A stretch of DNA of 64,000 bases from Granulicella mallensis MP5ACTX8 (GTDB lineage Bacteria; Acidobacteriota; Terriglobia; Terriglobales; Acidobacteriaceae): positions 2,356,001 to 2,420,000 of the forward strand of contig NC_016631.1 of the NCBI RefSeq assembly GCF_000178955.2. The letters are read 5' to 3'. The notes beneath the pieces were generated by a model that saw only the letters and a list, made by a program, of their open reading frames with translations, did not search any database and was not told the origin of the DNA. Position 1 is the stretch's first letter. Each line of letters opens with the position of its first letter. The position numbers were made by a program, and so were the translations under genes. This document shows, one piece after another, positions 25,356 through 34,059 of the stretch.

Positions 25356-26132
25356 CTATTCGATATTCGTGGTTGGAATGCGAATAGAGGCGCGATAGCG
25401 ATCGCCACGGTAACGCGAACAGGCTACTTCAATGGGTGTCTCTTCCGTTGTCATGATGATGCGGGAGATGGATAACACGCTGGCCTTCTTCGGGATGGTG
25501 AGTAACTCCGACTCTTCGCGCGTGGCTGGGAGAGCTTCAATCACCTCATCGGCCCAGGCAGCGTGCACTCCAAACTTTTCGCGCAGCACGGAATATAGAG
25601 ACTTATTCGCGAAGCTGATTTTTTCCAGTCCAGGAAATTGCTTGAGTGGGATGTGAGTTACTTCGAGCGCCATGGGAATGCCATCTGCAAGGCGCAACCG
25701 CCGCAAGCGCAGGACTGTTTCTTCCTGATGAACTTTTAGCTGCGCTGAAAGTTCTACCGTGGTCTTCACGACGGTCTGTTCCAGAAGCCGGGAACTGGGG
25801 ACCATGCCGCGTTGCTTCATGTCCTCCGTAAAGCCTCTCAGGTGCATGATGCTTTTTTCCAGCTTTGGACGAGTAACGAAAGTGCCTCGTCCCTTCTGGC
25901 TAAAAGCGTAGCCACTGTTCTTGAGGCCCTGCAGAGCCTGGCGTGCTGTCATTCGGCTTACCTGGTAGATCCGAGCCAGCTCCTCTTCCGACGCGAGAGG
26001 ATCGCCTTCTCCCAGTTTGCCGGAACGAATCCGTTCCATCAGTGTCTGCTGAATCTGGAAGTAAAGAGGGATGAATCCTGTTTTGTCCAGGGGCTGGATG
26101 GGAGGGAGCGTTTGGATAGGTGCTTTCGACAA
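25356..26132 (-). CDS. GntR family regulator, HutC type (UTRA domain)
   Basis: A 258-residue regulator. The winged helix is at about 20-90 (IPLYFQIQQTLMERIRSGKLGEGDPLASEEELARIYQVSRMTARQALQGL, with the GTFVTRPKLE wing), followed by a UTRA ligand-binding domain from about 100 on. Relatives sense sugars, sugar phosphates, amino acids or histidine-pathway compounds. The start is TTG, supported by GAGGAGAG a few bases upstream. It lies downstream of the first TonB receptor gene but is separated from it by a strong terminator, so it has its own promoter. Its target may be that receptor (see the dyad at 29826-29849). Confidence 0.92.
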   Translation of the reverse strand: MSKAPIQTLPPIQPLDKTGFIPLYFQIQQTLMERIRSGKLGEGDPLASEEELARIYQVSRMTARQALQGLKNSGYAFSQKGRGTFVTRPKLEKSIMHLRGFTEDMKQRGMVPSSRLLEQTVVKTTVELSAQLKVHQEETVLRLRRLRLADGIPMALEVTHIPLKQFPGLEKISFANKSLYSVLREKFGVHAAWADEVIEALPATREESELLTIPKKASVLSISRIIMTTEETPIEVACSRYRGDRYRASIRIPTTNIE

Positions 26133-26210
26133 TCTCTCTCCTCACCCTGTCTTGCCTGGGAATTGATTGACTTCAGTGATGCTGATGGAGTGCTGTGGAA
26201 CGGCGGTAAA

Positions 26211-26240
26211 AAGACGGCGAAAGATATCTTTCGCCGTCTT
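26211..26240 (-). terminator. Terminator of the first TonB receptor gene
   Basis: A perfect 30-base palindrome (AAGACGGCGAAAGAT and its complement), 22 bases beyond the receptor stop on the minus strand, followed there by TTTTT. It forms a strong intrinsic terminator. Confidence 0.88.
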
Positions 26241-26262
26241 CTGGTTGAGTGATCCGGTTGAG

Positions 26263-29200
26263 TTAGAAGACGAACTTCAAAGCCAGCTGGATGTTGCGCG
26301 GTTCGTTGACGGTGTTGGAGATCTGACCGAATCCACCCGCGGATGAGGCACTATTGCTGGGCGGAGCAAGGCTGACCATATTGAAGGCGTTCAGGAAATC
26401 GCTGCGGAACTCGAAGTGGCTTCCTTCGGTGACTCGGAAGTCCTTCGAGAATGCGAGGTCGATCTGCTGATAACCAGGATCGCGTTCAGAGCCGACAGCT
26501 GCATTGCCAAAGCTCGATGCGCTTTGTTCGCTGTAGGCGCAGACGCCATTGTCGGTGTCAGAGGGGCAGGGGAGAGCCGAAGGATCGGTTCCGAACCACT
26601 TTGTCTCCGTACGGCCTACGATCTTCAACGCGCGAAGGTGGTTGCCGCGTGCAGCGTTGGCGTTGACGGTGTTCGAGTAGAAGGCATCGGAGTTGACGGT
26701 AATGGGGAAGCCGGTGTGGAAGCTCATGATGGTACTGACCTTCCAGCCGCCAACCACCTCATCCTCGATGCGATTCATACTGCCGCCGAACTGACGGCCG
26801 CGACCGAAGGGAAGCTGGTAGATGCCGGAGATAGAGACATTATGTTTGGCATCAAAGTAGGTGGGACCATAGTCGGCACCGCCGTTGTAGGAGTCCTGCC
26901 AATAAGCGCTTTGTGAATCACCCGCACCGCCACTGGCACCGTAATAACCAAGGTTGTTGCTCAGGCCCTTGCTATAAGTCCAGTTGGCCAGGAACTCGAG
27001 TCCATGAGTAGCACGTCTGCGTGCGGTCACTTGCAGCGAGTTATAGTTCATCATCGCTTCGGATTCCGTGTAGCTGATGCTGGTGATCTGGCTCAAGGCT
27101 GGATTGACCTTGGAGAGTGTAGCGATGGGAAGAGCGCAGGTAAGGCACGCTGCCTGGTTGGCCTGGCGTGGATCCACCAGATGCGTTCCATCTTGTCCGA
27201 TGTAAGCGACCGTGAGGGATGTTGCGTCGTCGAGTTGATATTCCGTTGTGAGGTTGAACTGTTGGATCAGTGCAGGCTTCAGGGTCGGCTGCCAGGCGCG
27301 CACGTTACCCGCAAAGACATTCGGATCAGAAGGACGATAGAAGCCATTGGTGACGCTGAGGAAGGGGGCTCCATTGGCGCAGGGCTGAATGTTTGTGCAG
27401 GATGCGTCGACAAAGAAGGGTGGATTGAGGGTAAGGCGAAGGTTTGCGCCAGTGCCTTCGAGGAAGTTTGTCATGCCATATCCGCCGCGGACTACGAACT
27501 TGCTCTGGAGAAAATTCGGAGACCAGGCAAATCCTAGTCTGGGCATGAACCCGGCATAGAAGGCGTTATAGAGAGCCCGAGGTGCGCCGTTTACGCCGGC
27601 ATCGGTAATTACGCCCGTGGTGATGTTGATGTTTGCCTGCTTGTTGTTGACTTCGGTGTAGGGCTGGTCATACTCCCAGCGAAGGCCGAAGTTCAGTGTA
27701 AGGTTCGAGGTGAACTTATAGTCGTCCTGCACGAAGAAGGCATCACGCCATTGCCGCTGTCCCCAGCGGCCTGTCAAAGCACCTTGGGCCTCTGAGGTAA
27801 CCTGGTCGGACAGGAACTGGTTCACATTGCCGTTGAAGCCAAACCAGCCAAGAGTGCCGTCGTTGCCGGAGTAGTAACGATTCTCCTGATAGCGCAGTGC
27901 CTGGCCGCCAAACTTCAAGGTCTGCTTGCCGAGCTGCCAGGTGAGGTTATCGCCATAGGTAAAGGCGTTGACGATGCTATCGCTGTCGATGCCGCCATAG
28001 CTGCCGTTGCCGTCCTGTCCCTGTGGTGCGCCGATGTCATCGACGAATCCAGAGTTGGCGGTATTGCCGATCACCAGGGTGCTGAAGCCCGGGACGAGTT
28101 GAGTTCCGGGGATGCCGAGTTTCGCATTGCCGGTGAGGCCCCACTGACCGGAGACATCGGTCGGCGTTTGGATGTAACGGGTACGACCGATTCCGCCTCG
28201 CGCCTCGTTGACGATGCTGGGTGAGAAGACGTGGGTCCAGTTCAGAATGAAACCGGTATAGGGATCGTTATTGTTGGTTGGAATATCCGTAGGCAGTGCG
28301 ACCTTGGAATAACCATCATGCTCACGGCCAATCGAAAGACGGCCAGAGATCGTGTCACTCTTTCTTACGTTCCAATCGATCTTCACATCGCCCTGGTCAT
28401 TCACTGTCGCCTGACCGGAGGAGCCGACGTAGTTGGCCGTGACTGTTCCATTGATTCCAGGAGAATTCGGCTCGGGATAGAGCTCGGGGTGAGCGAAGAG
28501 ATAGAGTGCAGCGGGGTTCGTTACATTGGGTCCGGAGCGAAGCGCAGTGGGCACAACCGCACGGAGTTCTACGGTTGAGAAGTGTTGCCGGGCTCCCTGG
28601 TAGTCCATAAAGAAAAAGAGTTTATCGTGCAGAATGGGACCACCGAGTGTGCCACCGAACATGGCCCGATTGAAGGGGGCACGTGCAGCGCCTGCATGTT
28701 TCGCTGCCCATGTATTGGCATTCAGGTTTTGATTTTCACCGAAGAAGAAGAGGTTGCCGTGGAACTTATTGGTGCCGCTCTTGGTGACCATGACTACCTG
28801 GCCGCCGTTGGCGTTGCCATACTCTGCGGTGGAGTTACCGGTGATGATGCGTACTTCGCCGAGGGCGTCGACGTTGGGGCTATAGCCGATATAGTTGTCG
28901 ATAGCTTCGTTGATGTCGGCGCCGTCGAGTGTGTAGTTGTTGCTCTGCTCGCGGTTTCCGTTGACGTCGAATCCTCCGTTATAAGCGCCGCGGCCCACAT
29001 TATCCAGGGCCTGGGGATTAGGAGAGATCGCTCCGGCAACCAGCAGCGTGAGCGAAGAGAAGTTACGGGATTGAACTGGAAGCTCGGTGGCCGCTTCCGC
29101 CGTGATGGTATCGCCGGTTGTTGCATTTTCGGTATTCAGGATGGGTGCGGTATCGGTAACAACGACAGTACTGGAGGCCTCGCCGATCTTGAGCCCTATA

Positions 29201-29526
29201 TTGATTCGGGCTTCCTGGTCGACTTCGAGGGTGAAGACGCTGGTGGTCTGACTTGCGAAGTTGGGTGACGCAACCGTGACCTTGTATTGTCCGATCTGCA
29301 AAAAGCGCAGCGAATAGATGCCGTTTGGATTGGTCGTCGTGGGGGTGGCTACGCCTGTCAGCACATTGGTTGCGACCACCTTGGCGCCTGGCACAACGGC
29401 TCCGCTCGGATCCGTCACGGTTCCTGTGATGGAGCCGGTAATGGTTTGAGCGAAAGAGGGGATACAAGCCAGCAAGGCCAGTACCAACACCAAAGTACAG
29501 TTTCTTAGGTTTCGCTGAAGATGCAT
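26263..29526 (-). CDS. Oar-type TonB-dependent receptor (1)
   Basis: A 1087-residue outer-membrane protein. The signal peptide (CTLVLVLALLACIPSFAQ) leads to a carboxypeptidase-regulatory-like beta sandwich (ITGSITGTVTDPSGAVVPGAKV), then a plug domain (ELPVQSRNFSSLTLLVAGA, YTLDGADINEAIDNYIG) and a long beta barrel ending in the aromatic LALKFVF, as needed for outer-membrane insertion. The ATG at 29526 is chosen because GGAGG stands 6 bases before it and it opens the signal peptide. In Acidobacteria these receptors import glycans, siderophores or other bulky solutes; the substrate is inferred only from context (GntR gene downstream, glycosidases further on). Confidence 0.94.
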   Translation of the reverse strand: MHLQRNLRNCTLVLVLALLACIPSFAQTITGSITGTVTDPSGAVVPGAKVVATNVLTGVATPTTTNPNGIYSLRFLQIGQYKVTVASPNFASQTTSVFTLEVDQEARINIGLKIGEASSTVVVTDTAPILNTENATTGDTITAEAATELPVQSRNFSSLTLLVAGAISPNPQALDNVGRGAYNGGFDVNGNREQSNNYTLDGADINEAIDNYIGYSPNVDALGEVRIITGNSTAEYGNANGGQVVMVTKSGTNKFHGNLFFFGENQNLNANTWAAKHAGAARAPFNRAMFGGTLGGPILHDKLFFFMDYQGARQHFSTVELRAVVPTALRSGPNVTNPAALYLFAHPELYPEPNSPGINGTVTANYVGSSGQATVNDQGDVKIDWNVRKSDTISGRLSIGREHDGYSKVALPTDIPTNNNDPYTGFILNWTHVFSPSIVNEARGGIGRTRYIQTPTDVSGQWGLTGNAKLGIPGTQLVPGFSTLVIGNTANSGFVDDIGAPQGQDGNGSYGGIDSDSIVNAFTYGDNLTWQLGKQTLKFGGQALRYQENRYYSGNDGTLGWFGFNGNVNQFLSDQVTSEAQGALTGRWGQRQWRDAFFVQDDYKFTSNLTLNFGLRWEYDQPYTEVNNKQANINITTGVITDAGVNGAPRALYNAFYAGFMPRLGFAWSPNFLQSKFVVRGGYGMTNFLEGTGANLRLTLNPPFFVDASCTNIQPCANGAPFLSVTNGFYRPSDPNVFAGNVRAWQPTLKPALIQQFNLTTEYQLDDATSLTVAYIGQDGTHLVDPRQANQAACLTCALPIATLSKVNPALSQITSISYTESEAMMNYNSLQVTARRRATHGLEFLANWTYSKGLSNNLGYYGASGGAGDSQSAYWQDSYNGGADYGPTYFDAKHNVSISGIYQLPFGRGRQFGGSMNRIEDEVVGGWKVSTIMSFHTGFPITVNSDAFYSNTVNANAARGNHLRALKIVGRTETKWFGTDPSALPCPSDTDNGVCAYSEQSASSFGNAAVGSERDPGYQQIDLAFSKDFRVTEGSHFEFRSDFLNAFNMVSLAPPSNSASSAGGFGQISNTVNEPRNIQLALKFVF

Positions 29527-29825
29527 GTGGAGCCTCCGAAAGTAAATCTGTTGCGGCAATAGGGGTGGATGTAGGCTTTTGGATTTGTGATGTCCTCCAA
29601 AAGCTGTCTGCCTGCGAACATCTGCGTGCCTGCGAATACGTGGAACGGAAAGATCAACGCCACCTGTTCCCGCCGTTAGAGGGAAGGGCTTTGGACATCG
29701 TGCCAGGCGTCTGACGTGAACTCTCTTGGTTCCTTCTGTTACGGGTAGCAACAACCGCAGCAAAAAAATCACTGGTTCAACGCCCGCGAAGGGCCGAGGT
29801 GAAACTTTATGAAACAAGTTGTTAA

Positions 29826-29849
29826 AGTTGTCTGATCATATATACAACT
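29826..29849. promoter_or_regulatory. Possible GntR operator upstream of receptor 1
   Basis: AGTTGT and ACAACT are inverted with 12 bases between them, the right half reading ATATATACAACT, similar to the GT/AC half-sites of HutC-type GntR operators. A second inverted pair, AACAAGTTGTT, lies at 29813-29823. The 300-base distance to the receptor start implies a long leader. Confidence 0.35.
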
Positions 29850-29886
29850 AGACTGAACGCGCAAGATTAAAATTGCGATTTCTTTT

Positions 29887-29945
29887 TAGATCTTGATGGG
29901 ATTCGCAGGTGAAATAGAACCCATGTGGGAATAAAGGGTGCGAGG
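29887..29945 (-). pseudogene. Possible remnant of a DUF5009-like gene 3' end
   Basis: About 59 bases align, at roughly three quarters identity by eye, with 35122-35180, the last codons of the DUF5009-type acyltransferase gene (shared AGATCTTGATG, GAAATAGAA and CCAT). Here the frame is broken by a one-base gap. It lies upstream of receptor 1 on the same strand and may be a relic of a duplicated receptor/acyltransferase unit. Confidence 0.4.
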
Positions 29946-29951
29946 GGCTGT

Positions 29952-30024
29952 TGCCTTTGCTTTTCTGGCTGTCATTCCGACCCTGAGTGAATCTGTTTTC
30001 TCCCGCTTTTTGCTGGTGCCACGA
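29952..30024 (-). repeat. Repeat B, copy 3 (inverted, degenerate)
   Basis: TTTGCTTTTCTGGCTGTCATTCCGA with TGAATCTG and TCTCCCG is repeat B in the opposite orientation, with several substitutions. With copy 4 it forms an inverted pair about 40 bases apart. Confidence 0.7.
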
Positions 30025-30065
30025 CAAAGGGTTTGCGTTAGGGCTAGCCTGGCTCCTGTTCTTGC

Positions 30066-30160
30066 TCACATATTTTCCGGTGCTACGAACGAAGAACGGG
30101 AGGAAGCAGGTTCCTCACTACGCTCGGAATGGCAGCCAGAAAAGCAAAAGCAAAAGCAAA
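30066..30160 (+). repeat. Repeat B, copy 4
   Basis: Uninterrupted copy (ACGAACGAAGAACGGGAGG, AAGCAGGTTCCTCACTACGC, then GGAATGGCAG and a long AGCAAAAGC tail). Its AAGCAGGTTCCT matches the target site of the IS30-type insertion in copy 2. Confidence 0.85.
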
Positions 30161-30176
30161 AAAACAGAAGAAAAAC

Positions 30177-30211
30177 AGCCGGAAATGCCATGTCGATTGG
30201 CATTTCCGGCT
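30177..30211. terminator. Terminator of the second TonB receptor gene
   Basis: Perfect 13-base arms (AGCCGGAAATGCC / GGCATTTCCGGCT) with a 9-base loop. On the minus strand the hairpin is followed by GTTTTTCTTCTGTTTTTT, giving a strong intrinsic terminator 43 bases past the receptor stop. Confidence 0.88.
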
Positions 30212-30254
30212 GTTTGTTGTGAAGCATTTCAGACTGGTTTGGAGTGCGGTTACT

Positions 30255-33200
30255 CTAGAACTCGTATCGCAGGCTAAACTGCAGCTCGCGGTCCGAGGCG
30301 TAGGTCGTTCCCTTCGATGTCACCTCGCCGAAGGTGGAACTCGTTGGATTGCTGTCCGGCGCATCCCAGTTCGGATGGTTGGTGAGGTTGAAAGCCTCCG
30401 CCTTGAACGTCAGTACATGATTGTCGTGGTTCGGGATGAGATGAATGTTCTTGATCAGCGCCATATTCCAGCTCTGGAAGCCCGGACCATATACGAGGTT
30501 GCGAGTGCCGCGCGGCGCCAGTGTGCCGGGCGCAGGTTTGACGAATGCTGTCGGATCGAACCAGTGACCGGTGCTGCCGTTTCCACTGAATCGCTTCTGC
30601 AGGTACGGAGTATGGGTTACATCCCATAGCTGCGTTCCTGCTCCCGGACCAACTCCGGCAAAGTCGTCCCCGGTGCCGATTTGCACTGGGATACCCGTCT
30701 GCGCTTGAGTTACACCGGAAATCTGCCAGTTTCCGAGCGTGCTGCGAATCAGCCTGCTGGTCGAGTGCGATGCATAGGGGAGATCCCAGACATAGTTCAA
30801 TACGAAGATGTTGCGGATGTCGAAATCACTAGGACCATAGTTAGAGGCAGTGTTGTAGTAGTTCGGGAGTTCGTAGCCCGCACTCGATCCGAAGTCCATG
30901 CTCTTCGACCAGGTATAAGCGACTCCGAAGAGTACGTTCTTCGTCATGCGGCGTTTAAGATTGAGCTGCATCGAGTGATAGATGGAGCTTCCTGCATTTG
31001 TATCCTGCAGAATCGTTGAGAATCCCTTGTAGGGTCGCAGTGCGTCCGGTGCGATAACGGTCGGATTGGCTTGCACCGTGCCCGGTTGAAGCTGGTTGAT
31101 GTTCTCCAACTGGGAAAGATGAAGACCGCGACGTCCTACATACGAGAGGGTCAGAGTGGCGAACTTTGGAAAATCCTGTTCTACAGCAACATTCCAGCTC
31201 CATGCCTCGGGGTTAGGGAAGTTGTAGGCCTGAGAGGACAGGGCCAGCGGCAGGGAATTTGTTCCTACTCCGCCCGGATTATCTACCGATCCGGCGGTGA
31301 CAGTCTCGCTGTTCTGGAAGGGAGCGTTGCCGCCTAGTTGTACCGAGTCGCTAATACCCACGCGCTGAACGAAACGTCCACCGCCGGCGCGCAAGACAGT
31401 TGTCGGGTTGAATTGGTAGGTGATGCCGACGCGCGGCTGAATATCCGAATAAACAGTTTTGGAGTAACCGGGGCCGTAACCGCGGAAGAGACCCTGAAAC
31501 TGTCCATTCAGAATATTTGCGGGAAGGTGAGCGTTGGCCGAGCTGGGGAAGCCGCTGCCGGGGATCACTACACCATCATAGGGATCTCCCCCTGTTGTAA
31601 ACCCGGTAATAGGGTCGACCGTCGGTGCGGTTGCAGGATTATAGGACTTCGGATCAAAGACGGACTGATTTCTCCAGAGTGCGGAGTAAGGCTGCATGAC
31701 GCTGTAACGGATGCCGTACTCCAGCACCATCTTCGGCGTAGCTCGCCATTGATCCTGTGCAAAGCCCTCGTACATGTGTCCACGGAATAGTGTGTAGGTC
31801 TTCTGGCCAATCTCACCATAGGTGTCGAAGAGGCCCAGTGCGGTGTTTGCCACTGCGGCGTTGGTGGTGGGATGACCGGTCCGGCTGTCAGTAAAGATGA
31901 ACTGGCCGTTCTGGTTGTTCGTTGCGCCAGGGGTAGTACTACTCACACTAATCTGGTCGTTGTTATTTTCTCCTGAGTACTGCCATACTCCACCGAACAC
32001 CAGAGTGTGTCTTCCTATGACCTTGGTCAGGTTATCGGCGAAAGTAAAGATAGGGCCGCCTGAGTGCGAGGGATACGGACCTCCATTGACTGTCGTGAAG
32101 TTGGCAATTTCAACCGTCGGAATTTTATTAGGAGTTTCTTTTTGATCGGCAGGGAAGAGGTACGGATAATTAATTCCATACATATTGCGGTTATACAGGC
32201 CACTCGATAGATCGTTGGTGATCGTTACATGATCTGCCGAGGCTGAAAAGGTCGCATCATTCACGGTCGTCGGATTGATCGTCCAGGTGTAATGGACGAT
32301 ACCGACCTGATTAGGCCAGTTCCACACTTGAGGCAAGTGGGTGAAGTTACTGGAAAAGGGACTTACCTGATTGTAGTTATAGTTCAACACGCTGAAGCGA
32401 ATGTGGTGCGCTTCAAACGGGATGTAGTCCAGAACGAGCGTGTCTTTTCTCTGGTTCTGGGGGTACGGTTCGGAGGCCTCCCAGTTGAAGCCGGAGTTAC
32501 CTGTTTCATTCGGCAGCGGGTAGGAATTCAATAGCCCAATACCGCTAGGGCTAAGGCCGCTCGTAATCACGTTGTTCGGATAAGGCAACTTTGTTACGGG
32601 ATTCACCAGTTGGACGGGTTGCTGGTAGAAGATATTCGGCCCGAGCAATTCGCTGAAGTTTCCCTCGCGCATCAATGCTGTAGGGACAGTGCCCGTCTGT
32701 GTCGCGTTCTGCCGGTACCGGAGAAACTCCTGACCCGCCTCGAAGAAGAGCTTCTGTTTGCTCTGATTGAATACGTGGGGGATATAGGCTGGGCCACCCA
32801 GGTTCCAGCCGAACTGGTTGTAGCGAAAGGGTGGTGGATGACCACTGTTCGCAACCTGATCTGACTGGTTCCTGGTCCAGGTGTTGGCGTTGAAAAATGA
32901 GTTGCGCAGATACTCATAGGCCGTGCCATGAAAAGTACTCGTGCCGCTCTTCGGGACCTGGATGATGACGCCACCTGACGTGCCGCCATACTGCGCAGGA
33001 TAACTAGTGGTAAGAATCTGAACCTGAGAGATCGAATCGACGTCGCCTACGCCAGTGGATGTACCGTTTGCGCGTGTGCGGATCATGGGCGCTCCATCCA
33101 GCGTGAGCATGCTCTCATTGCTGCGCGCGCCGTTGATGGTAGGTCCCGAGAAATCCGGTGAGAAATTGAAAGAAGACAAGGGAGCATTGCGGGTAACACC

Positions 33201-33779
33201 CGGTTCCAGTTGGGAGAGATAGATGGGGTTACGGCCGTTCAACTGAATGGATTTCACCTGCTCGCTGGTCACCAACTGTCCTACCGCAGCAGACTCGGTT
33301 TGCAGTGTATTCGCGTCCGCTTCTACCTCTATCGTTGTGTTCGATGAGCCTACGGTCAGCGCAACATCGTATCGGCTGCCGATATTTGGATCGAGATGGG
33401 TGCCCTTCTGCTCCCTGGTCCCGAATCCTTTTGCCTCCACCTTCACCGTGTAATTGCCGGGAGGCAGATTCGTGATGGTGTAAGAACCAGAGGCCGTAGT
33501 CTGCACGACGCGGTCCTGCCCATTGGCTTCGTTATGAGCTGTTACTTTGGCATTCGCTACAACGGCTCCACTGGGGTCCGTTACGGTGCCTGAGAGAGAA
33601 GATGAGTCTGACTGGGCCTTGGTCATCGATGGCAGGCATACGAGGGTGGCCAAAAGTAGAAGTTGAGCCACGCAGACACTCTGCCGACGCAGGGTGGTGA
33701 GAGAGGAGAATCTCAGGATTCTGATTATCCGAGACAGGTTTACGGACAAGATGGAATTTCTCTTCGCTTGATCCTGCAT
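30255..33779 (-). CDS. Oar-type TonB-dependent receptor (2), LacI-controlled
   Basis: A 1174-residue outer-membrane receptor. It has a signal region (VCVAQLLLLATLVCLPSMTKAQ, preceded by a 50-residue basic stretch), a carboxypeptidase-regulatory domain (SLSGTVTDPSGAVVANAKV), a plug (IQLNGRNPIYLSQLEPGV, NESMLTLDGAPMIRTRANG) and a barrel ending QFSLRYEF. The start ATG at 33779 has GGAG 5 bases upstream. A perfect LacI-type operator lies 71 bases before the start and the gene is divergent from a LacI regulator, so repression by that protein is likely. The neighbouring rhamnosidase suggests uptake of plant-type oligosaccharides, which is inference. Confidence 0.94.
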   Translation of the reverse strand: MQDQAKRNSILSVNLSRIIRILRFSSLTTLRRQSVCVAQLLLLATLVCLPSMTKAQSDSSSLSGTVTDPSGAVVANAKVTAHNEANGQDRVVQTTASGSYTITNLPPGNYTVKVEAKGFGTREQKGTHLDPNIGSRYDVALTVGSSNTTIEVEADANTLQTESAAVGQLVTSEQVKSIQLNGRNPIYLSQLEPGVTRNAPLSSFNFSPDFSGPTINGARSNESMLTLDGAPMIRTRANGTSTGVGDVDSISQVQILTTSYPAQYGGTSGGVIIQVPKSGTSTFHGTAYEYLRNSFFNANTWTRNQSDQVANSGHPPPFRYNQFGWNLGGPAYIPHVFNQSKQKLFFEAGQEFLRYRQNATQTGTVPTALMREGNFSELLGPNIFYQQPVQLVNPVTKLPYPNNVITSGLSPSGIGLLNSYPLPNETGNSGFNWEASEPYPQNQRKDTLVLDYIPFEAHHIRFSVLNYNYNQVSPFSSNFTHLPQVWNWPNQVGIVHYTWTINPTTVNDATFSASADHVTITNDLSSGLYNRNMYGINYPYLFPADQKETPNKIPTVEIANFTTVNGGPYPSHSGGPIFTFADNLTKVIGRHTLVFGGVWQYSGENNNDQISVSSTTPGATNNQNGQFIFTDSRTGHPTTNAAVANTALGLFDTYGEIGQKTYTLFRGHMYEGFAQDQWRATPKMVLEYGIRYSVMQPYSALWRNQSVFDPKSYNPATAPTVDPITGFTTGGDPYDGVVIPGSGFPSSANAHLPANILNGQFQGLFRGYGPGYSKTVYSDIQPRVGITYQFNPTTVLRAGGGRFVQRVGISDSVQLGGNAPFQNSETVTAGSVDNPGGVGTNSLPLALSSQAYNFPNPEAWSWNVAVEQDFPKFATLTLSYVGRRGLHLSQLENINQLQPGTVQANPTVIAPDALRPYKGFSTILQDTNAGSSIYHSMQLNLKRRMTKNVLFGVAYTWSKSMDFGSSAGYELPNYYNTASNYGPSDFDIRNIFVLNYVWDLPYASHSTSRLIRSTLGNWQISGVTQAQTGIPVQIGTGDDFAGVGPGAGTQLWDVTHTPYLQKRFSGNGSTGHWFDPTAFVKPAPGTLAPRGTRNLVYGPGFQSWNMALIKNIHLIPNHDNHVLTFKAEAFNLTNHPNWDAPDSNPTSSTFGEVTSKGTTYASDRELQFSLRYEF

Positions 33780-33849
33780 ATGATCTCCACGTAGATATGC
33801 TTGCCTGCAAGGTTGTCCGGGCGTGCAGGGCATCCTTTAGCCGACAGAT

Positions 33850-33867
33850 TTTGGAAACGTTTCCAAA
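33850..33867. promoter_or_regulatory. Perfect LacI-family operator
   Basis: An 18-base perfect palindrome TTTGGAAAC-GTTTCCAAA with the central CG step typical of LacI/GalR-family sites. It sits between receptor 2 and the lacI-type gene, 71 bases upstream of the receptor start. Confidence 0.85.
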
Positions 33868-34059
33868 TTGGCGACGATAGTAAGAAAGCAGACAGTGAAC
33901 TGTCAACACCTGAAAGTGGATTTCATAGGGAAAACTTTGGCGGGTGCCAAAAGAAAACCAGCATTGGGGCCTATATCGCCGTGAAGTGACAAAAGGAAAC
34001 GAGTTTATAAAATATTCAGTTCGGAGTAAGATTTCGCAGATGGACTTCGACCGGCCTCA

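Noticed and set aside
26263-33779. SusC/SusD pair
   Set aside because: Both receptors are Oar-type with a carboxypeptidase-regulatory domain and no SusD-like lipoprotein is adjacent.
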